Source of the DNA: Magnetospirillum sp. XM-1
Lineage (GTDB): Bacteria; Pseudomonadota; Alphaproteobacteria; Rhodospirillales; Magnetospirillaceae
Length of the DNA: 64,000 bases
Reading direction: 5' to 3'
Assembly: GCF_001511835.1 (NCBI RefSeq)
Contig: NZ_LN997848.1
Coordinates: 2,756,001-2,820,000, forward strand
The translations under genes were made by a program, and so were the position numbers. The notes beneath the pieces were generated by a model. That model made no database searches and was not told the origin of the DNA. It saw nothing but the letters and a program-made list of their open reading frames with translations. How positions within the stretch are numbered: the stretch's first letter is position 1; each line of letters begins with the position of its first letter. Positions 27,467-34,781 of this stretch are shown one piece after another.

Positions 27467-28098
27467 GCGGGCCTCGACAGGTTGGGGGAGAGGTGGGCTT
27501 GGATGAGGATGTCGGCGGCCTGGGCCACCGAGGCGGACGGAGCGGCGGCGCCCATGGTGGCGCAGATGGAATAGGCGCCTTCCAGCAGGACCATCAGCTG
27601 GTCGACCAGGGGGGCGGGCTCGGCCAGGCCGATGCCTTCGGCCAACAGGGTCAGGCGGCGGCGCAGCTCGGTGAAATGACGTGCCAGCACCTCGCGGGCC
27701 GGGTGGCGGGGATCGGGAAATTCCACCGAGGTGTTGACGAAGGGGCAGCCCCGGTATTGCGGGTCCGAGGTGCGCCGCGCCACCGCCTCGAACAGGCCGC
27801 GCAACTGGCGGCGCGGGTCGTCGGGGGTCCGCGCCAGTACCATGTCCCACCAATCCCAGTACATGCGGTCGCGCATGTCCAGAAAGGCGGCGACCAGATC
27901 GTCCTTGGAGGGGAAGGCGCGATAGAGGCTCATCTTGGCGACGCCGGCCCGCTCGATCACCGTGTCGATGCCGATGGCGCGGATGCCTTCGCGGTAGAAT
28001 AGGTCGTTGGCGGCGGCCAGAATGCGGTCGCGGGCGGAAAGCTTTTCGGCGGGTTCGGGCATCGGTCGGCTGGGGTTCCTGTTGTCTGTGGTTGACAT
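27463..28098 (-). CDS. TetR-family transcriptional repressor
   Basis: 211 aa from the ATG at 28098. The helix-turn-helix is at about 20-65 (RDRILAAANDLFYREGIRAI, TVIERAGVAKMSLYRAFPSK). The ligand domain includes QYRGCPFVNTSVEFPDPRHP, whose Cys could be redox- or electrophile-reactive. It precedes the old-yellow-enzyme gene with a 4-nt overlap and is divergent from an MFS gene. Two copies of a palindrome lie directly upstream at 28101-28144 and probably are its operators, giving self-control and control of the divergent MFS-MaoC genes. Confidence 0.93.
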   Translation of the reverse strand: MSTTDNRNPSRPMPEPAEKLSARDRILAAANDLFYREGIRAIGIDTVIERAGVAKMSLYRAFPSKDDLVAAFLDMRDRMYWDWWDMVLARTPDDPRRQLRGLFEAVARRTSDPQYRGCPFVNTSVEFPDPRHPAREVLARHFTELRRRLTLLAEGIGLAEPAPLVDQLMVLLEGAYSICATMGAAAPSASVAQAADILIQAHLSPNLSRPA

Positions 28099-28100
28099 GA

Positions 28101-28144
28101 TACAGACCTGTCTGTACAAGTCAAATGATACAGACCTGTCTACC
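28101..28144. promoter_or_regulatory. Double TetR operator between the divergent operons
   Basis: TACAGAC-CT-GTCTGTA (28101-28116) is a perfect palindrome with 7-bp arms, and TACAGACCTGTCTACC (28129-28144) is a near copy 28 bases further on, on the same side of the helix within error. They begin three bases from the TetR start codon and lie 43 bases or more before the MFS start, so both promoters would be covered. Binding by the adjacent TetR protein is inferred. Confidence 0.8.
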
Positions 28145-28186
28145 TCATTTTTTCGGCCCACCTCCTTTATTTTCGGAGTGCCCACC

Positions 28187-29467
28187 ATGTCCCAGCCGGT
28201 CCGCTCCCCCCGTCTGCACTATGGCTGGATCGCCGCCGGGCTGACCTTCGTCACCCTGCTGGTGGCGGCGGGCATCCGCTCGGCGCCCGGCGTGATGATG
28301 GTGCCGGTCGAGGCCGAATTCGGCTGGAGCCGCGCCACCATCTCCTTCGCGGTGTCGGTCAACCTGGTGCTCTACGGCCTGATGGCGCCCTTCGCGGCCG
28401 CCGTGATGGACCGTATCGGCGTGCGCCGCACCATGGCCCTGGCGCTGGCCGTCCTGGCGCTGGGGGTGGCGGCCACCACCTTGATGCGCACGCCGTGGCA
28501 CATGGTGCTGCTGTGGGGCATCGTGGTGGGCGGCGGCTCGGGCACCATCGCCCTGGTGCTGGGCGCCACGGTGGTCACCCGCTGGTTCGACGCCCATCGC
28601 GGCACGGTGATGGGCCTGCTGTCGGCGGCCACCGCCACCGGCCAGCTGATCTTCCTGCCCCAGATGGCCATGCTGGTCGAGCATTGGGGCTGGCGCGAGG
28701 CGGTGCTGCTGATCGCGGCGGCCGCGGCCGTCTTCACCCCCGTCATCTGGCTGTTCATGCGCGACCGCCCGGCCGATCTGGGATTGTGGCCGGTGGGCGC
28801 CACCGAGGCGCCGCCGCCTGTGGTCCGCGCCGGAAATCCGGCAGTGGCGGCAGTGATGGCGCTGAAAGACGGCATGAAGTCGCGCGATTTCTGGCTGCTG
28901 GCCGGTACCTTCTTCGTCTGCGGCCTGTCCACCAACGGTCTGATCGGCACCCACCTGATCTCGGCCTGCTTCGACCACGGCATCCCCGAGGTCAAGGCCG
29001 CCGGCCTGCTGGCCGCCATGGGAATCTTCGACATCCTCGGCACCACCGCGTCGGGCTGGCTGTCCGACCGCTGGGATTCGCGCAAGCTGCTGTTCTGGTA
29101 TTACGGGCTGCGCGGATTGTCGCTGATCTTCCTCGACCTCGCCTTCGGCCCCGACGTGTTCGGCCTGTGGCTGTTCGCGGTGTTCTACGGCCTGGACTGG
29201 ATCGCCACGGTTCCGCCCACCGTCAAGCTGACCACCCAGGCCTTCGGCCGGGAAAAGGCCGGCGTGATGTTCGGCTGGATCTTCGCCGCCCACCAGTTGG
29301 GCGCGGCCACCGCCGCCTTCGCCGCCGGCGTGATCCGCACCGACCTGGGCGATTACTGGCTGGCCTTCGTGTTGTCGGGACTGGCCTGCCTGGTGGCGGC
29401 GGCCATGTCGCTGATGATCGGCCGCAAGGTGGGACCGCGGCCGGTGGCGGAAGGAGCGGCGGCATGA
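28187..29467 (+). CDS. Major facilitator superfamily transporter, oxalate/formate-antiporter-like
   Basis: 426 aa from the ATG at 28187; an upstream in-frame extension crosses the operators and is not used. Twelve membrane segments are visible, with FGWSRATISFAVSVNLVLYG early and a GWLSDRWDSRK loop in the second half, the style of monocarboxylate/OFA-type carriers. It is divergent from the TetR gene and overlaps the MaoC-like gene by 4 nt. The substrate is unknown; induction by the same electrophilic compound that acts on the TetR protein is a reasonable guess. Confidence 0.9.
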   Translation: MSQPVRSPRLHYGWIAAGLTFVTLLVAAGIRSAPGVMMVPVEAEFGWSRATISFAVSVNLVLYGLMAPFAAAVMDRIGVRRTMALALAVLALGVAATTLMRTPWHMVLLWGIVVGGGSGTIALVLGATVVTRWFDAHRGTVMGLLSAATATGQLIFLPQMAMLVEHWGWREAVLLIAAAAAVFTPVIWLFMRDRPADLGLWPVGATEAPPPVVRAGNPAVAAVMALKDGMKSRDFWLLAGTFFVCGLSTNGLIGTHLISACFDHGIPEVKAAGLLAAMGIFDILGTTASGWLSDRWDSRKLLFWYYGLRGLSLIFLDLAFGPDVFGLWLFAVFYGLDWIATVPPTVKLTTQAFGREKAGVMFGWIFAAHQLGAATAAFAAGVIRTDLGDYWLAFVLSGLACLVAAAMSLMIGRKVGPRPVAEGAAA

Positions 29468-29922
29468 CCCATTATCTCGAGGACCTCACGCCCGGCCGGG
29501 TGTTCTCGTCGCCGTCCTACGAGGTGACGGCGGCCGACATCAAGGGCTTCGCCGCCGCCTGGGACCCGCAGCATTTCCACCTGGACGAGGAGACGGCCAA
29601 GGATTCGTTCTTCGCCGGGCTGGCGGCGTCGGGCTGGCACACGGCGGCGGCCACCATGCGCCTGATGGTGACCAGCGAGCTGGACCTGCCGCTCGGCATC
29701 ATCGGCAGCGGGCTGGAGTACCTGAAGTGGCACCGCCCCGTCCGGCCCGGCGACGTGCTGCGTTTGCGCATCGAGGTGGTGGAGACCCGCGAGATGCGCT
29801 CCAAGCCCGGAATGGGGCTGGCCCGTCTGCGGGTCGAGACCCTGGACGCGGACGGTCAGCCGGTGCAGACCCTGGAGACTCAGCTGGTGGTGCCGGCCCG
29901 GACGGGCAGTCCGGTCCAATAG
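29464..29922 (+). CDS. MaoC-like hot-dog-fold dehydratase
   Basis: 152 aa. The hydratase-2 style motif region is VTAADIKGFAAAWDPQHFHLD, followed by FAGLAASGWHTAAATMRLM, typical of (R)-specific enoyl-CoA hydratase/MaoC family members. The ATG is in ATGA overlap with the MFS stop, so it is the second gene of that operon. The acyl substrate cannot be told. Its 3' end overlaps the convergent GH25 gene by about 43 nt. Confidence 0.9.
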   Translation: MTHYLEDLTPGRVFSSPSYEVTAADIKGFAAAWDPQHFHLDEETAKDSFFAGLAASGWHTAAATMRLMVTSELDLPLGIIGSGLEYLKWHRPVRPGDVLRLRIEVVETREMRSKPGMGLARLRVETLDADGQPVQTLETQLVVPARTGSPVQ

Positions 29923-30716
29923 GCGGCCAGATCGTCGCGGCCGCCGGCGAACACCGAGCGGTCGCAGCGCTCCACGCCGCGGACCGAACGGCTGCGGTCG
30001 CGGAACGGCCCGCCGGTGACGGCGTCGTCGCCGGCGTATTGCCACAGCCGCCAACCCTTGGCCCCCCAGGCGCGGGGCAGTTCCGGCTCGTAGCGGTAAT
30101 CGGCCAGCCACAGGTCGCAGGCGGCCAGGATCGAGCCCGGCTCGACGGCGCCGCCTAAGCTCTGGCCCGACATGATTTCGCCGTCGGCCCAGGCGGGATG
30201 GGTGTAGAGCAGGGGCAGCCGCCCGGTGGTCTCGGCGATCTCGCGCACGAAGTCCTCGGCGGCGTCGAGGCGCATGGCATTGCCCGGCGCCCGCAGGTTG
30301 GCCTCCAGGTCGAGCACCAGAAGCGTGGAGGGATCTGGGCGGGCGGCGGCCAGGAACATGCGGGCCTGGACGCGGCCCGAATGCTGCCTTGTGCCGAAAT
30401 GATAGGCGCCCCACAGCAGGTCGGCGGCCAGGGCGGCGGCCCGGCGCTCCTCGTAGCGGGGGTCCTGCCAGTCGCCCTCGCTGGCCTTGTGGATCACCGC
30501 CAGCACGCCGCTGCCATCGCGGGCGGCGGCGAAGCTTTTGACGGTGTTGGCGTGATGCAGGTCGATGACGGCGTTTAAGCCCGCCAAGGCGGGCTCGTCC
30601 ACCAGACCGGGCGTGGCCTTGGGCCGTGGCGGTCGGGCGACGCGTGAGGGTTCCGAGGCGCAGGCGGCCAGCCCCAGGGCCAGACCGCCGGCCAGAACGT
30701 CGCGGCGGCGCATCAT
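29880..30716 (-). CDS. GH25-family muramidase-like lipoprotein
   Basis: 278 aa starting MMRRRDVLAGGLALGLAACAS: an arginine-rich n-region and lipobox LAAC with C19 as lipidation site. The body matches glycoside hydrolase family 25: VIDLHHAN near the start of the barrel, IHKASEG, WGAYHFG, LVLDLEAN (Asp and Glu of the active site) and LWQYAGDD near the C-terminus. It should cut the glycan backbone of peptidoglycan from the membrane side. It overlaps the upstream Panacea-domain gene by 4 nt (ATGA), so the two are translationally coupled. Confidence 0.85.
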   Translation of the reverse strand: MMRRRDVLAGGLALGLAACASEPSRVARPPRPKATPGLVDEPALAGLNAVIDLHHANTVKSFAAARDGSGVLAVIHKASEGDWQDPRYEERRAAALAADLLWGAYHFGTRQHSGRVQARMFLAAARPDPSTLLVLDLEANLRAPGNAMRLDAAEDFVREIAETTGRLPLLYTHPAWADGEIMSGQSLGGAVEPGSILAACDLWLADYRYEPELPRAWGAKGWRLWQYAGDDAVTGGPFRDRSRSVRGVERCDRSVFAGGRDDLAAYWTGLPVRAGTTS

Positions 30717-31282
30717 TCGTCCTTCTTCGGAACGATGGCCTTGGGCTTCCAGGCGGCGACGGTGACCGGCTTGCCCGATTGCGAGCGCATCATGCGCGGT
30801 TTGAGCACCTGGTCGATGGGATCGACGGAAGAGGCCGGCTTGTTGCGGGCGGCCGCCTCCTCGGAATAGTACTTCACCATGTCGGCGAAGGGGATTTCCT
30901 CGTTGATGCCCTTGGCCATGGCCAGGGCGACGGGGGCATGCTCGACGATCTTCTTGGTCAGCTGGTCGGCGGTGTAGGGGCCGTAGCGGCGCCAGATGCC
31001 GTCGAGGAAATGGCTGACCTGCTCGGACAGCATGTTGCCCTCGATCATGGTCGGCCGCCCGAAGGCGAAGGCGTGGAACACCGTGGGCTCGATGGGGCCG
31101 AAGGCGTCGGTGACGAAGGTGGCGGGCATCAGCTTGCGGCCGTGATAGGCCACGGCGAAATAGGCCTGGGACAGGTAGAGCAGGCGGTGCAGCTTTTGCG
31201 GCTGGATGTATTCGCGATCGTTCAGCGCCTGGTCGGAGATCCAGAACACCACGTCGAGGCATGATTTAACGGCTATGGGCAT
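30713..31282 (-). CDS. Panacea/SocA-like domain protein
   Basis: 189 aa from the ATG at 31282. Residues about 5-70 (LDVVFWISDQ, IQPQKLHRLLYLSQAYFAV, AFGPIEPTVFHAF) match the Panacea (DUF4065/SocA-like) pattern of a helix with QKL-LLY followed by GP-x-P-x-VY/F. Such domains act as antitoxins in many toxin-antitoxin pairs and as phage-encoded adaptor proteins. The remainder is basic at the C-terminus (PKAIVPKKDE). It is co-translated with a GH25 lipoprotein gene, an unusual partner. Family assignment is from pattern recognition only. Confidence 0.65.
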   Translation of the reverse strand: MPIAVKSCLDVVFWISDQALNDREYIQPQKLHRLLYLSQAYFAVAYHGRKLMPATFVTDAFGPIEPTVFHAFAFGRPTMIEGNMLSEQVSHFLDGIWRRYGPYTADQLTKKIVEHAPVALAMAKGINEEIPFADMVKYYSEEAAARNKPASSVDPIDQVLKPRMMRSQSGKPVTVAAWKPKAIVPKKDE

Positions 31283-31351
31283 CGGGACCGGTTTCCTTGA
31301 AGCGATGCCGATGATAGCGTCGTCGTGAGCGCAAATCAAAGGAGCCGGGCC

Positions 31352-31813
31352 ATGCGCGTGGCGTTCTCACTGAACGGCGAAATGGTGGAGGCCGAGGTCG
31401 AGCCCCGCACCCTGCTGGTCACCCTGCTGCGCGAGACGTTCGGGCTGACCGGCACCCATGTGGGCTGCGACACCGGCCAGTGCGGCGCCTGCACCGTCCA
31501 TCTGGACGGCCGCGCCGTCAAATCCTGTCTGGTGCTGGCCGCCCAGGCCGACGGACGCAGCGTGCTGACCATCGAAGGCGTGGCGGATGGCGAAAGCCTG
31601 CATCCGCTGCAGGCCGCTTTCCGCGACCGCCACGCGCTGCAATGCGGCTTCTGCACGCCGGGCATGGTGATGAGCGGCCTGGACCTCGTCGCCCATCTGG
31701 ATGGCCCCGACGAGGCCGCTATCCGCCATGGCCTCGACGGCAATCTGTGCCGCTGCACCGGCTATCGTCCCATCGTCGAGGCCATCGCCCAGACATTGCG
31801 GGAGAAGGGCTGA
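31352..31813 (+). CDS. Molybdo-hydroxylase small subunit, two [2Fe-2S] clusters (CoxS/XdhA type)
   Basis: 153 aa with AAAGGAG before the ATG. It carries the plant-type ferredoxin cluster ligands [25 protein letters not shown] in residues about 39-60, and the second cluster motif CGFCTPGM...CRCTGY at about 98-137. In CO dehydrogenase, xanthine dehydrogenase and related enzymes it moves electrons between the molybdenum site and FAD. It is the first gene of a five-gene run (small subunit, medium subunit, MocA-like, desulfurase, scaffold). Confidence 0.95.
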   Translation: MRVAFSLNGEMVEAEVEPRTLLVTLLRETFGLTGTHVGCDTGQCGACTVHLDGRAVKSCLVLAAQADGRSVLTIEGVADGESLHPLQAAFRDRHALQCGFCTPGMVMSGLDLVAHLDGPDEAAIRHGLDGNLCRCTGYRPIVEAIAQTLREKG

Positions 31814-32598
31814 TGTTTCCCTTCGACTATCTCCGCCCTCAAAGCGTCGCCGAGGCGGTGGCGGCCCATGACGGCGAGGAGCGGCGCTATCTCGCCGGGG
31901 GGCAGAGCCTGCTGGCGGCCTTGAAGCTGCGTCTGGCCCAGCCCTCGGCCCTGATCGACGTCGTCCGCCTCGGGGAGTTGAGCGGCACGCGGATCGAGGA
32001 CGGGCGGCTGGTGGTGGGGGCGGCGGTGACCCATGCCGGGATGGCGGCGCTGTCGGCCATTCCCGCCCTGGCCGAACTGGCCGGCTCCATCGGCGACCTG
32101 CAGGTCCGCAACATGGGCACGTTGGGCGGCGCGCTGGCCAATGCCGATCCGGCCAGCGACCACGCGGCGGGCGTTCTGGGCCTGGGGGCCGAGATCCTGA
32201 CCGACCGCCGGGTCATCAATGCCGACGATTTCTTCCTCGGCATGTTCGAGACGGCCCTGGAGCCGGGAGAACTGATCGTCGCCGTGCGCTATCTTCTGCC
32301 GCGCCGCGCCGGCTATGCCAAGGTGCGCAATCCGGCCTCGGGCTATCCGGTGGTGGGCGTCTTCGTCGCCGAGACCGAGGCGGGCGTGCGGGTGGCGGTG
32401 ACCGGGGCGGCGTCCTGTCCGTTCCGCCTCGAGGAATTCGAGATGGCCCTGGCCGGGGACTTTTCCGCCGCCGCCCTGGAGGGGTTGAGCGTTCCGCCCG
32501 ACGAGTTGAACCGCGACCTGCATGCCAGCGCCGAGTACCGGGCGGCGCTGATTCCCGTCCTGGCGCGGCGCGCGCTCAACCACGGATGTGGTTCGTGA
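31813..32598 (+). CDS. Molybdo-hydroxylase FAD-binding medium subunit (CoxM type)
   Basis: 261 aa beginning [22 protein letters not shown]-binding motifs are YLAGGQSLLAALKLRL (near 32-47) and NMGTLGGALANADPASDHA (near 102-120). It joins the small subunit by a TGATG overlap and overlaps the next gene by 13 nt. In the family this subunit passes electrons to the external acceptor. No gene for the molybdopterin-binding large subunit is found on either side in this window. Confidence 0.94.
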   Translation: MFPFDYLRPQSVAEAVAAHDGEERRYLAGGQSLLAALKLRLAQPSALIDVVRLGELSGTRIEDGRLVVGAAVTHAGMAALSAIPALAELAGSIGDLQVRNMGTLGGALANADPASDHAAGVLGLGAEILTDRRVINADDFFLGMFETALEPGELIVAVRYLLPRRAGYAKVRNPASGYPVVGVFVAETEAGVRVAVTGAASCPFRLEEFEMALAGDFSAAALEGLSVPPDELNRDLHASAEYRAALIPVLARRALNHGCGS

Positions 32599-33173
32599 CG
32601 CCGCCGGTGCTGGCCGGGCTGGTGCTGGCGGCGGGAAGGGCCAGCCGCATGGGCCGCGACAAGCGCCTGCTGCGCGTCGAAGGCCGTTCCATGCTGGAGC
32701 GCGCCGTCGCGGCGGCTTTGGAAGGCGGCCTGTCGCCGGTTCTGGTGGTCACCGGGCCGGAGCCCCAGCCCGACCTGCCCGAAGGCGTCATCCGGGTGGT
32801 CAACGCCGACCCGTCCAGGGGCATGGCGTCGTCCCTGGCCGAAGGCGTCGCGGCGCTGCCCGGGAACGTGGCGGGCGTCATGGTGCTGCTGGCCGACATG
32901 CCGAGGGTGACGGGGGCCCATGTGCGGGCCCTGGCCGCCGCCTTCCGTCCCGAAGGCATCTGCGTGCCGGTGTTCGCGGGGCAGCGGGGCAACCCGGTGC
33001 TGCTGGCGCGGCGCTTCTTCGCCGCCATGGGGGAATTGACCGGCGACAAGGGCGCCAGGGGGCTGATCGCCCAGCATGCCCAGGCGGTGGCCGAGATCGC
33101 CATGGAAGACGACGGAATCCTGATCGACGTGGACACGCCCGAATCATTGCGGGCCTTGGGAGGAGAGGAATGA
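32586..33173 (+). CDS. MocA/MobA-like nucleotidyltransferase
   Basis: 195 aa starting MWFVTPPVLAGLVLAAGRAS. The nucleotide-binding signature LAAGRASRMGRDKRLL near residues 14-29 and the metal motif LLADMPRV near 98 are those of molybdenum cofactor cytidylyl/guanylyltransferases. MocA makes the MCD form of cofactor used by xanthine dehydrogenase-type enzymes, which fits its neighbours. It overlaps the medium-subunit gene by 13 nt and the desulfurase gene by 4 nt. Confidence 0.88.
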   Translation: MWFVTPPVLAGLVLAAGRASRMGRDKRLLRVEGRSMLERAVAAALEGGLSPVLVVTGPEPQPDLPEGVIRVVNADPSRGMASSLAEGVAALPGNVAGVMVLLADMPRVTGAHVRALAAAFRPEGICVPVFAGQRGNPVLLARRFFAAMGELTGDKGARGLIAQHAQAVAEIAMEDDGILIDVDTPESLRALGGEE

Positions 33174-34372
33174 TCAAGTCCATTCGCGAGGCGTTTCCCG
33201 CTTTGGGGCGGCCGGGATTTCATTACCTGGACAGCGCCGCCATGGCGCAGATTCCCGGCATGGTGTCGGAGACCATCGCCCACCTGAACCGCACGGCGCG
33301 CTCCAACGTGCGCCGCGGCCTGCACGAGATGGCGCGCCGCGCCGACGAGGCCTATGACGGGGCGCGGGATTCGGTGGGGCGCTTCCTCAACGCGCCGCCT
33401 GAGGAGGTGGTGTTCACCGGCGGCTGCACCCTGGCGCTGAACATGGCCGCCTGGGGGCTGGGGCGGAATCTGGGGCCGGGCGACGAGGTGGTGGTCAGCC
33501 GTCTCGAGCATCATTCCGCCTGCCTGCCCTGGATGGCACTGGCCAAGGAGCGGGGATTCGCGCTGCGCTGGCTGGGGGTGACGCCCGAGGGGCGGCTGGA
33601 CCTGGACGGCCTGGGGGCGGTGATGACGCCCCGCTGCAAGGTGGTGGTGGCAACCCACGCCTCCAACGTCACCGGGGCGGTCAGCGACCTTCCCCGTCTG
33701 GCCGAGGCGGCCCACGCGGTCGGCGCCCTGCTGGTGGTGGACGGCGCCCAGATGGTGCCGCACGGCCCGGTCGATCCGCGCGCGCTGGGCGCCGACCTCT
33801 ACGCCTTCGCCGGGCACAAGGCCTATGGCCCCACCGGCATCGGGGTGCTGTGGGGCCGCGCCGAGGTTCTGGCCGGCATGACGCCCCTGGTGGTCGGCGG
33901 CGGCATGGTCGGCACGGTGGAGGACGACGGCTTCACCCTGGCCGATCCGCCGCACCGCTTCGAGGCGGGCACGCCGCCGGTGGCCCAGGCGGTGGGGCTG
34001 GCCGCCGCGCTCGACTGGATGGGCGGGCTGGACTGGCAGGCGGTGCGCCAGCAGGAAGCGTCGCTGACCTGGCATCTGCTCGACGGCCTGCGCGGCATGG
34101 AGGGCGTGCGCATCGTCGGGCCGACGGGCCTGGAGGCCCGGGTGCCGGTGGTGTCGTTCACGGTGGCGGGCTGCCATCCCCACGACCTTGCCCATCTGCT
34201 GGCCGAGCGCGGCGTGGCGGTGCGCGGCGGCGCCCATTGCGCCCGGCCGCTGATGAGCGCCCTGGGGCTGGAGGAGGGGACGCTGCGCGCCTCGCTGGCC
34301 GCCTATTCCGACCGGGCGGACGTGGATGCCCTGCTGAAGGCCTTGGGCGAAGCGGTGAAGGTGCTGCGATGA
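33170..34372 (+). CDS. Cysteine desulfurase, SufS/CsdA-like (class V aminotransferase)
   Basis: 400 aa. The PLP lysine is K217 in AFAGHKAYGPTGIG, the persulfide-forming cysteine is C357 in RGGAHCARPLM, and the cofactor-contact segments EHHSACLPW and VDGAQMVPHG are present. It takes sulfur from cysteine. AGGAGAGG precedes the ATG. In this context it could supply the sulfido ligand of the Mo site or build the [2Fe-2S] clusters of the small subunit. The SufU-like gene overlaps its end by 4 nt. Confidence 0.93.
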   Translation: MIKSIREAFPALGRPGFHYLDSAAMAQIPGMVSETIAHLNRTARSNVRRGLHEMARRADEAYDGARDSVGRFLNAPPEEVVFTGGCTLALNMAAWGLGRNLGPGDEVVVSRLEHHSACLPWMALAKERGFALRWLGVTPEGRLDLDGLGAVMTPRCKVVVATHASNVTGAVSDLPRLAEAAHAVGALLVVDGAQMVPHGPVDPRALGADLYAFAGHKAYGPTGIGVLWGRAEVLAGMTPLVVGGGMVGTVEDDGFTLADPPHRFEAGTPPVAQAVGLAAALDWMGGLDWQAVRQQEASLTWHLLDGLRGMEGVRIVGPTGLEARVPVVSFTVAGCHPHDLAHLLAERGVAVRGGAHCARPLMSALGLEEGTLRASLAAYSDRADVDALLKALGEAVKVLR

Positions 34373-34773
34373 ACGACGAACTTTACGGCGCCGCCATCAA
34401 GGATCTGGCCGCCAGGGAGCCGGTCGCGCTGGACCATCCCGACGCCAGCGCCACCCAGGACAATCCCCTGTGCGGCGACCGGGTCAGCCTGGACATCAGG
34501 CTGGAGGAGGGCCGCGTCACGGCCTTCGGCCACAGGGTCAAGGGCTGCGTGCTGTGCCGGGCCGCCTCGACGTTGGCGGCGGAGCAGGCGGTGGGCCTGG
34601 ACGCGCAAGCCGCCGCAAGGCTGGCCGATCAGGTGGCGGGCATGCTGAAGAAGGGGGCCGAGCCCGCCTTTCCCGCCCTGGCGGCCTTTCTGCCGGTGCG
34701 TCCGCACAAAAGCCGCCACGACTGCGTTCTGCTGCCGTTCAAGGCCCTGGCCAAGGCGGTCAGGGGAGCCTGA
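34369..34773 (+). CDS. SufU/IscU-like iron-sulfur scaffold or sulfur-acceptor protein
   Basis: 134 aa. Three conserved cysteine positions are present: C35 in NPLCGD, C60 in KGCVLC (with an extra C63) and C119 in RHDCVLLPF, with Asp after the first as in U-type scaffolds. It starts in ATGA overlap with the cysteine desulfurase, the usual sufS-sufU pairing. It probably accepts persulfide sulfur or assembles clusters for this operon. The basic YxALYxxxIxDxxxxP opening is represented by ELYGAAIKDLAAREP. Confidence 0.9.
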   Translation: MNDELYGAAIKDLAAREPVALDHPDASATQDNPLCGDRVSLDIRLEEGRVTAFGHRVKGCVLCRAASTLAAEQAVGLDAQAAARLADQVAGMLKKGAEPAFPALAAFLPVRPHKSRHDCVLLPFKALAKAVRGA

Positions 34774-34781
34774 CCTTAGGA

